A stretch of DNA of 64,000 nucleotides from Kaistia algarum (GTDB lineage: Bacteria > Pseudomonadota > Alphaproteobacteria > Rhizobiales > Kaistiaceae). The position numbers were made by a program, and so were the translations under genes. Location of the stretch: the NCBI RefSeq assembly GCF_026343945.1, contig NZ_JAPKNJ010000005.1:124001-188000 (forward strand), read 5' to 3'. The stretch's first letter is position 1, and each line of letters starts with the position of its first letter. The notes beneath the pieces are model-generated. The model saw only the letters and a program-made list of their open reading frames with translations, did no database searches and was not told where the DNA came from. Below are positions 14,901 through 23,271 of the stretch, in pieces.

Positions 14901-17726
14901 GCCGCCATTGCCGCCGAGGCTGAGCGCCAGTCCAAATTCGCCGAAGCCGGCAAAGCCATCGCTGTTGGCCATGCCGCCAATGCCGCCGCCGCCGCCGATG
15001 GATAGGGCGTAAACACCATGGGAGCTGCTGCCGCTGGTCTGGATAGATGCGTTTGAGGCCAGGTTGACGATGACGTTGCCTCCGATGCCGGCATCGCCGC
15101 CATTGCCGCCGACGCTGATCGTGGCCTGAAGGCCGCTCTGGTACTGCCCGGCGGGACCATCTGACGTTTGACTCGAAAAGATCTTTTCCGCCATCGCCCT
15201 CCACTGCTTCAACAGGTCGGCCAAACGCTGCGGACTCGTCGGTACGGGAGTTGAGACCGCGAAACTATGGGCGATGCCGCCCGCGCCACCGCCGCCGCCG
15301 ATGGATTGGGCAATGATGCCGGCGGCGCTCTCGCCCGTCGTCACGATCGAGGAGCCGGACTGGAGACTGACGGTAACGTCGCCGCCGACATTGCCGGCGC
15401 CACCCGCGCCGCCGACGGCTATGGATGCGGCGATATCTCGACCGCCCAAGGCATTGCCTTGGGCGTTCTGGGCGTCGAGCGACGCCGCGATCGACAGTTC
15501 GAATACCGATCCGCCAACACCACCGCCTCCGCCGACCGACTGCGCGAACAGGCCGGTCGCAAAGTCGCCCGCCGTGGTGATCGCTCCGCCATGCGAGACG
15601 GTGACATCGCCGCCGGCGCCGCCGCTGCCGCCCAAGCCGCCGACACCGACGCCCGCACTGGCAGCAAGCCCGCTGCCGTTGATCGCGGAGATGGCGTAGC
15701 TGTTGACCGATCCGCCGCCACCGCCGCCGCCGCCGATCGACTGGGCGAGAATGCCGTCCGAATAATGGCCGAGTGTGGCTATGGTGCTGCCCGCGTCGGT
15801 CGTCACCGAGACCGAGCTGCCATATCCGCCACCGCCGCCCGTACCGCCCAGGGAAACGCTCAGATTGGCGGCGTTGCTGCCGACCGCGGCGTCGACATTG
15901 ATGATGTTGCCGCCACTGCCACCCCCGCCGCCGATCGATTGCGCGAAGATGCCGCGCGACTGGCTGGAATAGGTGCTGATGGCCCCGCCGAGATCCACCG
16001 AGACGGCATCGCCATTGCCTCCGTTGCCGCCATTGCCGCCGAGTACAATCGACAGATTGCCGGCATATTCGCCGACCGAGGCGTCCACATTGATGGAGGT
16101 GCCGCCCTTGCCGCCGCCGCCACCGATCGATTGCGCCAGAATGCCGTCGGCAAGGCGCGCATGGGTGGTGATCGACCCATCCGACGTGACACTGACCGTT
16201 CCGCCGCTGCCTCCCGCTCCTCCGGTGCCGCCGAGCGCGACACCGAGCGCGAAAGAGGCATAGCCGGCCGACGCGGAGACGCTGACCGTCTGCGCGCCAT
16301 GGCCGCCGCCGCCGCCGAGCGATTGGGCGAGGATGCCGCTGGCATGGTCGCCGGGAATGGGCACATTGCCTGGATCTTGCGGCGCATTGCTGGTCGGGGC
16401 GCCGGTGACGATTGTGCCGCCGCGGTGGTTGTCGACCACCACGGCACCGCCCGTGCCGCCCATGCCGCCGCTGCCGCCAAAGGAGAAGTTCCAGGCTGCG
16501 CCCGGGCCATAGGTGACATTGGTGACTGCGTTGGCATCGCCGCCGCCGCCGCCGATTGAAGATCCGACCATGCCCTTGGCATTGGTGCCCGCCGCGATGA
16601 TGGTTCCGAAATTATCGAGGGCGACCGAACCGGAATCGCCGCCGCCGCCGCCAGAGCCGCCGATGGCGACGCCGACGAGACCGCCGGCAGTGACGGCCGA
16701 ACCGCCATGGCCGCCGCCTCCACCGATCGAATAGGCGTTCACCGCATCGGCATAGTCGCCCTGGGTTTGGATGGTACCCCTGTTGGCGAACTGGATGTCT
16801 TCGCCATTGCCGCCGCTGCCGCCATTTCCGCCCTGCGAATAGAACGCCCCCTGTCCGCCGCCGCCGTCGCCGCCATTGCCGCCGACGCTCTGCAGCACGA
16901 TGGCGGTAGCGTTGTCGCCGCTGGTGCTCGCCGTGCCGGCATTTCTTGCGGTGACATCGGCCCCCGAATTGCCGCCGACGCCGCCCGAACCGCCGTTGCC
17001 GAAGAAGCTCTGGGCGGGAGCCCCCGCACCGCCCGTTCCGCCATCGCTATGGGCGAAAATGGCGGAGCTGTAGACCCCAGCGGTGCTCAGCGTGCCGTCG
17101 TTGTCGACCGTGATATCGCCGCCATTGCCACCCGGTCCGCCATTGCCATCGCCGAGACCGCCATCGACATCCGCTCCACCCTGGCCGCCTGTCCCGCCGC
17201 TGCTGATCGCATAGATGGCGTCGGAATTGTCGCCCGTGGTGCTGACCGCGCTCGTGGCACTGATATCGATGATGATGACGCCGCCATCACCGCCACTGCC
17301 GCCGTCGCCGGCATGGCGGGCAACTGCGTCATGGCCGCCGATGCCGCCCGTGCCGCCGGTGGTGCTGAAATAGAGACCGTTACCGGCACTAGCTTGCTGA
17401 AGAAGCTGCGAACCAGACAGCAGGTCGAACGTGAACGCGGGGCCGGTCGCACCCGGACCGCCATCGGTCGCGCTATAGAACAGATCGGCGCCCGAGCCAT
17501 TGGGGCCGGTGGCCCCTGTACCGGTAAGCCCGATCAGGCTTGACGAACTCGCCTGACAGCTACCTGAGAAGGCGAAGCCGCCAGAAGGGAGGGCCTGCGC
17601 GAAGCATGTGCCGGTCTGGACCTGGGCGAGCGCTGCCGACGGAGCGATGAAGGCGGTCGCCGCAAGAAGCCGCGCGACGCCCAAAACGATCGAGCGGTTT
17701 CGACCCTGCCGAACGTAAGAGATCAT
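11940..17726 (-). CDS. Giant glycine-rich autotransporter adhesin-like protein
   Basis: A 1928-residue type V secreted protein. It starts MISYVRQGRN with a long signal peptide ending AALAQVQ. About residues 40-1450 form a passenger built of many imperfect repeats containing an AQSIGGGGG-like glycine block followed by short beta strands, typical of right-handed beta-helix passengers. The last 270 or so residues are an autotransporter beta-barrel ending in the aromatic residue pattern KFAIKF. The ATG at 17726 is preferred to the GTG at 17741. It is probably surface-exposed and used in adhesion or biofilm, but no receptor can be inferred. The repeats make the region prone to recombination and misassembly. 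Confidence 0.9.
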   Translation of the reverse strand: MISYVRQGRNRSIVLGVARLLAATAFIAPSAALAQVQTGTCFAQALPSGGFAFSGSCQASSSSLIGLTGTGATGPNGSGADLFYSATDGGPGATGPAFTFDLLSGSQLLQQASAGNGLYFSTTGGTGGIGGHDAVARHAGDGGSGGDGGVIIIDISATSAVSTTGDNSDAIYAISSGGTGGQGGADVDGGLGDGNGGPGGNGGDITVDNDGTLSTAGVYSSAIFAHSDGGTGGAGAPAQSFFGNGGSGGVGGNSGADVTARNAGTASTSGDNATAIVLQSVGGNGGDGGGGQGAFYSQGGNGGSGGNGEDIQFANRGTIQTQGDYADAVNAYSIGGGGGHGGSAVTAGGLVGVAIGGSGGGGGDSGSVALDNFGTIIAAGTNAKGMVGSSIGGGGGDANAVTNVTYGPGAAWNFSFGGSGGMGGTGGAVVVDNHRGGTIVTGAPTSNAPQDPGNVPIPGDHASGILAQSLGGGGGHGAQTVSVSASAGYASFALGVALGGTGGAGGSGGTVSVTSDGSITTHARLADGILAQSIGGGGGKGGTSINVDASVGEYAGNLSIVLGGNGGNGGNGDAVSVDLGGAISTYSSQSRGIFAQSIGGGGGSGGNIINVDAAVGSNAANLSVSLGGTGGGGGYGSSVSVTTDAGSTIATLGHYSDGILAQSIGGGGGGGGSVNSYAISAINGSGLAASAGVGVGGLGGSGGAGGDVTVSHGGAITTAGDFATGLFAQSVGGGGGVGGSVFELSIAASLDAQNAQGNALGGRDIAASIAVGGAGGAGNVGGDVTVSLQSGSSIVTTGESAAGIIAQSIGGGGGAGGIAHSFAVSTPVPTSPQRLADLLKQWRAMAEKIFSSQTSDGPAGQYQSGLQATISVGGNGGDAGIGGNVIVNLASNASIQTSGSSSHGVYALSIGGGGGIGGMANSDGFAGFGEFGLALSLGGNGGNDNDGGSVDVVGSGPDGTTAGIVTAGQLSHGIAAQSVGGGGGSSASGGTGSTSDHSIPGLSRQTVSMAIGGNAGAQGDGGSVRVIDAPNIVTSGGGSDAIFAQSVGGGGGLGGAGSATGLIDISLGGKGGAGGNGSTVRIKGDSILSTSGSASAGIFAQSVGGGGGAAGISNATLFGLQAGFDLRNGGIAGNGGQGGNVDVTWNGRIQTTGAVSIGIFAQSIGGGGGAVAANDLTIVGGAVPFYSLPGGGVGNGGTVTVGDLANDPLRLSTSGDGAHGIVAQSIGGGGVGLFADQPTELFDVIWTAGGTPNGMGGSVIVTLNGSVATSGANAYGIVAQSLTNATVLFGTDGIEIVQEPTPSAQGAVQVILQGSVTTQGVGAHGIATYMNTTQAGNPVVQATGTVNVSGAGAWGIYTTNGQDGFGAPSTEAFTTDISIQAGGTINATGAAAGAINMADWNGEATADIWGALNAPDAVALQSNAAGLLNVHSGGVVLGDIVATGGDFILLNEGSITGSVSGVSTYAIGGGSHFLRFDPTATLGSDSIAVQQLEVPSNSIHPVLIALPNGNVTATQIIETHGGADLTPVPADQVGSFGLSSGTIATQYDYDFTLSTATIADVSIDFTRGGFSGNTQQLASAANNQLLGWAADAPTSPSALYTLLLNASNATTSAELSQYLQNLDATASYAAVQQSAMAASAAHTTMQSCGNPVGLYSLIDQSPCNWGKATYAVTTLRDGDQRDTTTGISIGRQDEASDNVYVGGSFAYDWTSFDGVGSSSDGNRVSLGAIAKYVEGPVYASASVVGSYGWADGSRYSSLSWVNGVATADQETWALTGRLRAGYVFDVGAVELMPLVDFDVQGIFDQGYTEQGLDDLALQVSNSNNVLFDLRPALRIGGTTKVNDAYITNHVEIGALFALNEGSVDVSLPNGPNPTASVPLALERDDVMATIALGSSIDWGAYELRLQYEGALGDTTVSQAGSVKFAIKF

Positions 17727-18404
17727 CGTGCCCCCGCACACAAAAAGGTACTCAAACGAAACCTAGCGGCGTTGCGACGGCCTCGTACCAAGCTGACTAT
17801 TGGGAACAGGATATCGAAGGTCAAGCGAGGCGTGCCAGCACCCCGAGAACCGAACCAATCTGCCAAACGGCATCGGTCGTGGTATCCAGCATGCTTCAGT
17901 GAACGGCTAAGTAGGCGAAAGGGACTCCCGGAGATCGATTCCTTCGCGCGCCGCCGGCCGATCTGGAAGCGCCGTTGCCGCAAGGCCCCCCGGATCTGGA
18001 GTTCGGCCCTCCTCTGCAGCCAGTGCTTCAATCGACCGCCACCGTCGCGAGAGGCGCCGGAGAGGTGTCGGCCGATCTTGTTCTCCAACTCGGGCTGCCA
18101 AGGCACGAATTGGAAGCCGAGACATCATCCATCCTCGCGAAACGCCGGCTAACCAGATCGACCGCGCCACCGGCCAGCCGGACTTATACTCGCCGGGTCG
18201 GCTCAAGAAGCTTCGAATCGTCTACCCATAGCCGCATGCCGACGAGGCGCCCCTGCCAGAGGTTGATATTGGTCAGATACGACCGCCTAGCGCATCATCC
18301 TTTGAAGCTACCGTCGCGAAGCCCAGCTCGCAACCAGCTGCCCATCCTCGATAGAACGCTTGTTTGTGGCATCGTGATCGTTGCCGGTAAGCCCTTTTCG
18401 AATT
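17727..18404. other. Gene-poor upstream region of the autotransporter
   Basis: About 680 bp. Open frames exist on both strands because of the high GC content, but none has a recognisable domain. The autotransporter promoter should lie in the first 100-200 bp. The plus-strand frame from 17975 runs into the tandem repeat at 18405. Confidence 0.45.
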
Positions 18405-18635
18405 CGACAATCCGATCCCGCAAAGCAGCAATCCATGCCCGCTTAGCGGCAAGGCGGCACCGCATAACGACAATGCCGAACCGACAACCGACAATCCGAT
18501 CCCGGAATCACGCAAGCGGATCCCGCAAGTGTGCAGTCCGATCCCGGCTAACGACAATGCAATCCCACCAAACGACAATCGATTTTCCCTGATAGCGACT
18601 GCGAACGCCGCTCCAGAACCGCAAAATTGGCCCAT
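18273..18635 (-). CDS. Hypothetical heptapeptide-repeat protein
   Basis: Read from the ATG at 18635, this 120-residue frame contains the 7-residue repeat produced by the 21-bp units (for example FGGIALS, LAGIGLH, DSGIGLS, LCGIGLS), giving a regular small-residue/leucine pattern that could form a short solenoid or beta structure. There is no SD of note and no recognised domain. The opposite strand is also open across the repeat (17975-18592, with arginine-rich units), so coding strand and existence of a protein are unproven. Confidence 0.3.
   Translation of the reverse strand: MGQFCGSGAAFAVAIRENRLSFGGIALSLAGIGLHTCGIRLRDSGIGLSVVGSALSLCGAALPLSGHGLLLCGIGLSNSKRAYRQRSRCHKQAFYRGWAAGCELGFATVASKDDALGGRI
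18405..18593. repeat. Diverged 21-bp tandem repeat, nine units
   Basis: Nine consecutive 21-base units fill 189 bp exactly. Most begin CGACAATCCGATCCCG or a close variant (units 1, 4, 5, 7, 8 and 9 are clearest). As the period is a multiple of three, both strands encode a 7-residue repeat: plus strand x-TIRSRx-like, minus strand xxGIGLx-like. No spacer-repeat structure as in CRISPR is present. Confidence 0.8.
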
Positions 18636-19220
18636 CAATTCAACAGAGGATTTCGGGTAACCCACGGAGATCGCGTCATTTTCTAGCGGGAGTGCCCATC
18701 CGAGTCGAGAGACAGACCCTCTCTGGCGTTTCTGCTCCGAACCGGGAATGCAGGCAGAGACAGGTTTACAGCAGACTGCGTCCACCGCCACTAACTAACT
18801 CATGGATATTATTATTCTTTTTTACTTTTGACGGCGTGATTCCACCCGTCATTTCCGCGGCTTGCGGCAGCCTCATCGCCGAATTCGGGCCGCTTTCTCT
18901 GCCGCGTCTCCCTGCCGGCTTTCGGCAGTACCGAAGCCAGGACCGGCCGGGACTGGGCGTTCGCAGACTGCGCGCTTGCCAGTGTGGCTGAGCGCGGCAG
19001 GAGGAGACAAAGCACGCCAGCCCGACGCCTTCGATGACTATTGGCTTCGCATCGCTACCAACGGCATCGCTGCAGCCTGAGTAACAGCCAAGGCTGTGGC
19101 AATTGCGGGAGGCGGTGGAATGTTTGTGGCTGGAGCTACGGCTGGACCGGCTGACGGCCAGCCGCGTTGGCACGATGCAATCGGCGCCGCTGGCCGTTTC
19201 GCTACACGGTCAGCGACCCG
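18594..19220. other. Gene-poor stretch beside tandem repeat
   Basis: No convincing gene. An AT-rich patch around 18800-18835 stands out. Several short frames are open, none with a known domain. Probably decayed accessory DNA. Confidence 0.4.
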
Positions 19221-19412
19221 CTACCGGAACCCAAGCGTCTGGCGCTGTCCCGCCCGGTCTATGGGAAGCCGGGTATCGGCCATCAGCTTGTTCGCGCTGA
19301 GTTCGAGGGGCTGCCTGCCATCAAGCACCGCGGTAATGATCTCAGGCGCCAGGAAGGCCAGCCGGAGCAGCCGGGTCAAATAGGAGGCCGTCAGCCGGAC
19401 TACCTCATCGAC
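19221..19412 (-). pseudogene. Site-specific recombinase (resolvase-type) C-terminal relic
   Basis: The minus strand reads VVRLTASYLTRLLRLAFLA, then PEIITAVLDGRQP and a final block ending RAGQRQTLGF. This matches the C-terminal end of large serine recombinases and their relatives found in alphaproteobacteria (pattern: xSYVSRLLRLAFLAPDIxxAILDGRQP...W..QRRxLGF). No catalytic N-terminal domain is found upstream, so it is a truncated relic. It marks past activity of a mobile element next to the decayed ATPase and kinase genes. Confidence 0.65.
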
Positions 19413-19498
19413 GATACGGCGAGCTCGCCGTTGCGTCGGTGGACGCGTTAACAGGGGCGCCGCGTGTGCCCCACCTGCCGCCCCACTGATGGGCCGCG

Positions 19499-20457
19499 TC
19501 TCTCCCATCCGCCGACGACCTGCAAAGGGAGATCGAGAGCAACTGGACCGACCCCGCGCTCAACGCAGGCATCAGCGCGGGACTTGCGAACAAGATCCTG
19601 ACGCCGATCCTCAAAAATCCCAGCGAGCAGCCGCAGCGGGACCGTTGCGCCGGGCTCATGCCGGGCAGCCTCCGGGACCCGGAAGACCTCCCTCGTCAAG
19701 GAGATCGCCCGCCTCGCTCGCTGGCCGATGGTCGCGGTTCCCGCCTCGTCCATCTTCAAGGAGGGATTCGACCGGATGGAGGCGCGCGCGAACCACGTGT
19801 TCGGACTCCCCAACCATCTGCGAGGCTGTGTCATCTTCTTCGATGAGTTCGAAGAGTTCTTCCTGTCCCGCGGCAAGGACGATACGCCACCGGCCGCAGC
19901 CACGCCCGGCCCCGAAGAAGCAGGAGGGCGGCACGAGGACCCGGAACGCCGGCGATGGCGCCGACCCCGCTGGCTCGGCCTCCGCGCATCCGAGTCTAAT
20001 AAGAGCCGGACCACTGCGGCGTTCACGACCTCGGCGATGCTGCCACGCCTTCAGGATCTGCACGACAAGAACCGGTGCCTCATCTTCCTTGCGACGAACC
20101 ACGAGAAGAAGATCGACAGCGCGATCAAGCGCGCCGGGCGTTTCGACTTCACTATCACGGTGGAGCATCCGACGTGCGAGAGGCTGGAGCAATACTTGCT
20201 CAAGCTGAACGAAAACACCCTACGTATGACCAACCTTGTCGGCGAGCCCCCGAGAACGTGGCCGCGCTGCTAACGGCCGTACGCGCGGCGGTGGTCAAGC
20301 AGGTGCCCCCCGGCGGAAGCCTCAAATTCAGCATCGTTGAGGAGACCCTGCGAAAGGTCCGGCCGATCCAAGGCAGGTCGCAGAAGGAGTTGAAGGAGGC
20401 CGCGATCGAGATCATCGACGCGCAGCAGTCGGAAGACAAAGGCGGCAACCTACCCGA
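19499..20457 (+). pseudogene. Frameshifted AAA+ ATPase
   Basis: The N-terminal part reads in one frame (ADDLQREIESNWTDPALNAG, then KILTPILKNPSEQPQ), the centre in another and the C-terminus (VAALLTAVRAAVVKQVPPGG, then SLKFSIVEETLRKV) in the first again. Walker A at 19660-19690 is broken: the downstream frame gives GTRKTS instead of GTGKTS and the frame changes there. Walker B (CVIFFDEFEEFF) and the sensor/arginine-finger region (IFLATNHEKKIDSAIKRAGR) are well preserved, as in FtsH/CDC48-like AAA proteins. No start codon is in frame upstream. The gene is therefore inactive unless sequencing errors explain the shifts. Confidence 0.75.
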
Positions 20458-20796
20458 ATTGGTATCGATGAGATCGGCTACGTCGCGTTCGAGGGCATCG
20501 ATGGATCCGGTAAGGACACCCAACTGCTTCGCCTCGCGGCCGCCCTCGACCGTGAGGGGATTACGCCCATCGTCCTCCACGAAACCAGTTATGGCCACCA
20601 AGGTCGCGCGCTCCGGACCGCGCTCGCGAACTTTCCGGCCGACGTTGTCCTGCAACGGGAGCTCTTCACCAGTGAGCGGCGCGACCATGCACAACGCAAG
20701 ATCAAGCCTGCGCTCTCGTTCGTTCGTTCGACCCCCGGCTTTGTCCTCCTGCAGAACAGGTCCGCGATATCGGCCGCCGCGTACCAGCCCCTCTGA
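20458..20796 (+). pseudogene. Truncated dTMP kinase-like gene
   Basis: In the frame starting at 20458 the plus strand encodes YVAFEGIDGSGKDTQLLRLA with a good P-loop (GIDGSGKDTQ), then LFTSERRDHAQRKIKPAL and SAISAAAYQ, which follow the thymidylate kinase plan. The frame has no ATG or GTG start and ends with TGA at 20794, after about 110 codons compared with some 200 in intact enzymes; the LID region is missing. It directly follows the broken AAA+ ATPase, so the two were probably neighbours in one transferred module (the D in place of S/T after GK recalls phage- or plasmid-borne kinases). Confidence 0.7.
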
Positions 20797-20890
20797 GACA
20801 CCGACGCCTCCACGGAGATTTGAAGTTCGGCCTTCATTTACTCCGCCCGCTTACCTGGATGACCTCGACACGAACGAAAGGCTCGATGCT

Positions 20891-21718
20891 CTAGAGCCGG
20901 GCGGTGAAATCGAGGATCGCGCCCGGCGCGAAGCGGTAGGTGCCGTCGATATCGGAGGCGACGATCGCGCCCGCCGCGTCGCGGCCCGTCACCTCGATGC
21001 GGTACTCCTTGGCCACTTCGACTTCGTAGCCGCCGGCCAGCGGGAAGCGGTTGCGGTCGAGCAGGAAGACCGAGCCGAGGATGGCCCAGAAGCCGCGCGG
21101 CGCGACGATGCCGGCAAGCTGCGGCGGACTCGCGTCCGTCACAGGTCCCGCCTCCGTGACGCGCACATAGACCTGGCCGACCGCGCTGCGGCGCTGCACC
21201 TTGACCGAGATCCAGGCATTTTCCTTCTTCGGCTTCGGCCGGATTTCGGCTTCGCTCGGCGCCTGCCGGTAGCCGAGCGCGACGAGGATGCGATAGACGC
21301 CGGCGCTGCCGCCGGCGAGGATCAGCGCCGTCAGGAAATGCGACAGCGGTCCGCCGCCCTCGCCCGAGACGAGGCCGTACTGGCCGAGCATGGACTGCAC
21401 GACGTCGATGTTGAACGCCCAGACGGCTAGCGCCGAGACGGCGATCATCACCAGCGTCCTGACGCCGCGGCCATAGAAGAGTTCGAGGAAGAGCCGCCAG
21501 TTGAAGATGACCGCCAGGGCGGATTCGATCAGCACCGCCATGACGAAGAGCAGCGTCAGCGCCTTGAACGAGACGGCGTAGAATTCGGCGCTCCCCATCG
21601 TGATCCAGGCCGAGGCGGGCGGCGTCGGCGTATCGGCGAACGCCGTGCCGGCAAACCCCGTCACGACGACCAGCGCGACGGCAAGGACGGCGGCGGCATC
21701 ACGGCTCTTTATGGGCAT
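20891..21718 (-). CDS. Secreted/membrane protein of unknown function (last gene of protease operon)
   Basis: A 275-residue protein with a signal peptide (MPIKSRDAAAVLAVALVVV...FADT) followed by three hydrophobic segments (FKALTLLFVMAVLIESALAVI, LVMIAVSALAVWAF, LTALILAGGSAGVYRIL) and a soluble C-terminal half rich in beta strands (about 165-275: ISVKVQRRSAVGQVYVRV, YEVEVAKEYRIEVTGRD) that could be an immunoglobulin-like fold. No family is recognised. The SD is AAGGGAG. It starts 23 bp after the metallo-beta-lactamase-fold gene, so it is co-transcribed. It might anchor, export or give immunity to the proteins encoded upstream; this is inference. Confidence 0.75.
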   Translation of the reverse strand: MPIKSRDAAAVLAVALVVVTGFAGTAFADTPTPPASAWITMGSAEFYAVSFKALTLLFVMAVLIESALAVIFNWRLFLELFYGRGVRTLVMIAVSALAVWAFNIDVVQSMLGQYGLVSGEGGGPLSHFLTALILAGGSAGVYRILVALGYRQAPSEAEIRPKPKKENAWISVKVQRRSAVGQVYVRVTEAGPVTDASPPQLAGIVAPRGFWAILGSVFLLDRNRFPLAGGYEVEVAKEYRIEVTGRDAAGAIVASDIDGTYRFAPGAILDFTARL

Positions 21719-21741
21719 CGCGGGCTCCCTTCTGGACGTCG

Positions 21742-23271
21742 TCAGCCAAGATCGAACTCGACCCACAGGCCCGCGCCGTGCCGGATCGCCCGGATCGACC
21801 CCGACGGCGTGAAGTTCGGCTGGCCGGCAGGATCGGCGACCCACGGATCATCCGCGCGCACGACACGGCCGGCACAGCGCTGGTTCAGCGCCGCGAGGAT
21901 CTTGTCGTAGGGCATGGCACCCCAATGAACGTTGGCCGCGTCTTTCTGGTTGGTCGGGATGAAGGCCGAGAGATCGGGGCTCGTCATCAATTCGAGGCCC
22001 TTGACGCGGGCCGTGGCGTTCTGGCTGCCGTGATGGCCGACCTTGTAATAGACGGTTCGGCCGAGCAGATCGGGCCCGGTGACGACGGCGCCGTCGACCT
22101 GCCATTTCGTATCCTGCCACGACAGCCAGTTGCCGATCTGCGCATCGGCGGCGAAGAGCAGGACGCGGTTCGTGTCAGTGAACTCGAAGGCGAGCACGAG
22201 GCTCGCATTGTTGGTCTTGTCGTCGAGCTGCATGGCGAGATCGGCGGAGACGCCGAGCCAGTCCATGTCGATCCTCCGCCAGGACTGGTCGCTGGCATCG
22301 GGATTGGGCGCCTTCGCCGTCCGGCGGCCGCGCGACGGCTTGGCTCCGCCGGCCATCGAACCGAAATAGCGTTCGCGGGCGAAGGTGGCGATATTCGGCT
22401 CGATATCGTCCGGCGCCGAGGCGGGCGAGGCGGCGAGACGGGCGAGATCGGTGCCGACATTGGGGTCGAACGGCGCGGCATAATCGAAGGCCATACTGCC
22501 GGCCGGATCGGTCGCCGCGAACGCGGACGACAGGGCCCGCTCGAGCGCCCAACCCGGACTGGCGCCCATGGCGTACATCTCGCTCGCCCGCTCGGTCAGC
22601 CCGAGCAGCGCCGGATCGCGCGGCGGGCCGAGGACATAGATGCGCAGGCCGGGGACGCCCTGAACGTCGATCGGCGGATCGCCCGGTTCGAAATAGCGCA
22701 CATGCCCCTTGGCGAGCGCGGCCGCCGCGTCGCGAGAGGCGCGGACGCGCTCGCCCTTGACGCCGAAATTGAAGCCGAGCAGCGCGTCCAGCCCCTGGTG
22801 CAGACCCGCCAGATGCGGATCGAGCGGCCCGGCGGCGCCAAGACGCTGGCTGGACGATTGCAGCGCCGCGAGGGCCTGCTGCTTGAACTTGTCGAGTTCC
22901 CGTGCCTGTACGTCCGACGGATCCTCGGTCCAGGCCATCCAGACCTCGCCGACCGAGAAGCCCTTGAAGGCGTTCGCCGCGGTCAGGAAGGCCGAGACAT
23001 GGTCCGTATGCTCGTGCGTGACGACGATGACGTCGAGGTGGTTCTTGGTCACCGCCGCGATGTCGGCGACGACCTTGTCCATCTTCGCAGAGCCGCCGGC
23101 GACGGAGGAATGAACGCCGCAATCGATCAGCATCCAGAAATCGCCGCCGCCGGCCTTCGGGAATCGCAGCAGATGGCTGTCGCCGATGCCCTGGCAGTAA
23201 TGGCGTACGGTCACCGACGCGCCGGCGGAAGGTGCCTTGCCGGCCTTGGCCGACGTCGCCTTTTTAGCCAT
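21742..23271 (-). CDS. Metallo-beta-lactamase-fold hydrolase (ComEC-like)
   Basis: A 509-residue protein. Residues about 20-110 contain the fold's first strands and zinc motif (MLIDCGVHSS, then VVTHEHTDHVSAF), and the distal part has the KVGHHGSQNAT motif typical of ComEC/Rec2-type hydrolase domains. A long insertion (about 120-330) separates them. No signal peptide or membrane segments, unlike ComEC itself, so it is probably cytoplasmic. Relatives hydrolyse phosphodiesters or DNA. The ATG at 23271 overlaps the stop of the protease gene upstream (ATGGCTAA), indicating translational coupling; the alternative start at 23289 would extend the overlap. Confidence 0.85.
   Translation of the reverse strand: MAKKATSAKAGKAPSAGASVTVRHYCQGIGDSHLLRFPKAGGGDFWMLIDCGVHSSVAGGSAKMDKVVADIAAVTKNHLDVIVVTHEHTDHVSAFLTAANAFKGFSVGEVWMAWTEDPSDVQARELDKFKQQALAALQSSSQRLGAAGPLDPHLAGLHQGLDALLGFNFGVKGERVRASRDAAAALAKGHVRYFEPGDPPIDVQGVPGLRIYVLGPPRDPALLGLTERASEMYAMGASPGWALERALSSAFAATDPAGSMAFDYAAPFDPNVGTDLARLAASPASAPDDIEPNIATFARERYFGSMAGGAKPSRGRRTAKAPNPDASDQSWRRIDMDWLGVSADLAMQLDDKTNNASLVLAFEFTDTNRVLLFAADAQIGNWLSWQDTKWQVDGAVVTGPDLLGRTVYYKVGHHGSQNATARVKGLELMTSPDLSAFIPTNQKDAANVHWGAMPYDKILAALNQRCAGRVVRADDPWVADPAGQPNFTPSGSIRAIRHGAGLWVEFDLG

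Noticed and set aside
13434..16559. Several long plus-strand frames opposite the autotransporter
   Set aside because: They mirror the glycine codons of the repeats (giving Ala/Pro/Asp/Arg-rich strings) and lack starts with SD or domains.
18405..18593. Possible CRISPR array
   Set aside because: Units are contiguous 21-mers with gradual divergence; there are no unique spacers and no cas genes.
19096..19383. Plus-strand frames opposite the recombinase relic
   Set aside because: The minus strand gives a clear recombinase C-terminus; the plus frames are shadows.
21742..23271. Competence protein ComEC
   Set aside because: Only the metallo-beta-lactamase-like domain is present; no membrane channel domain.
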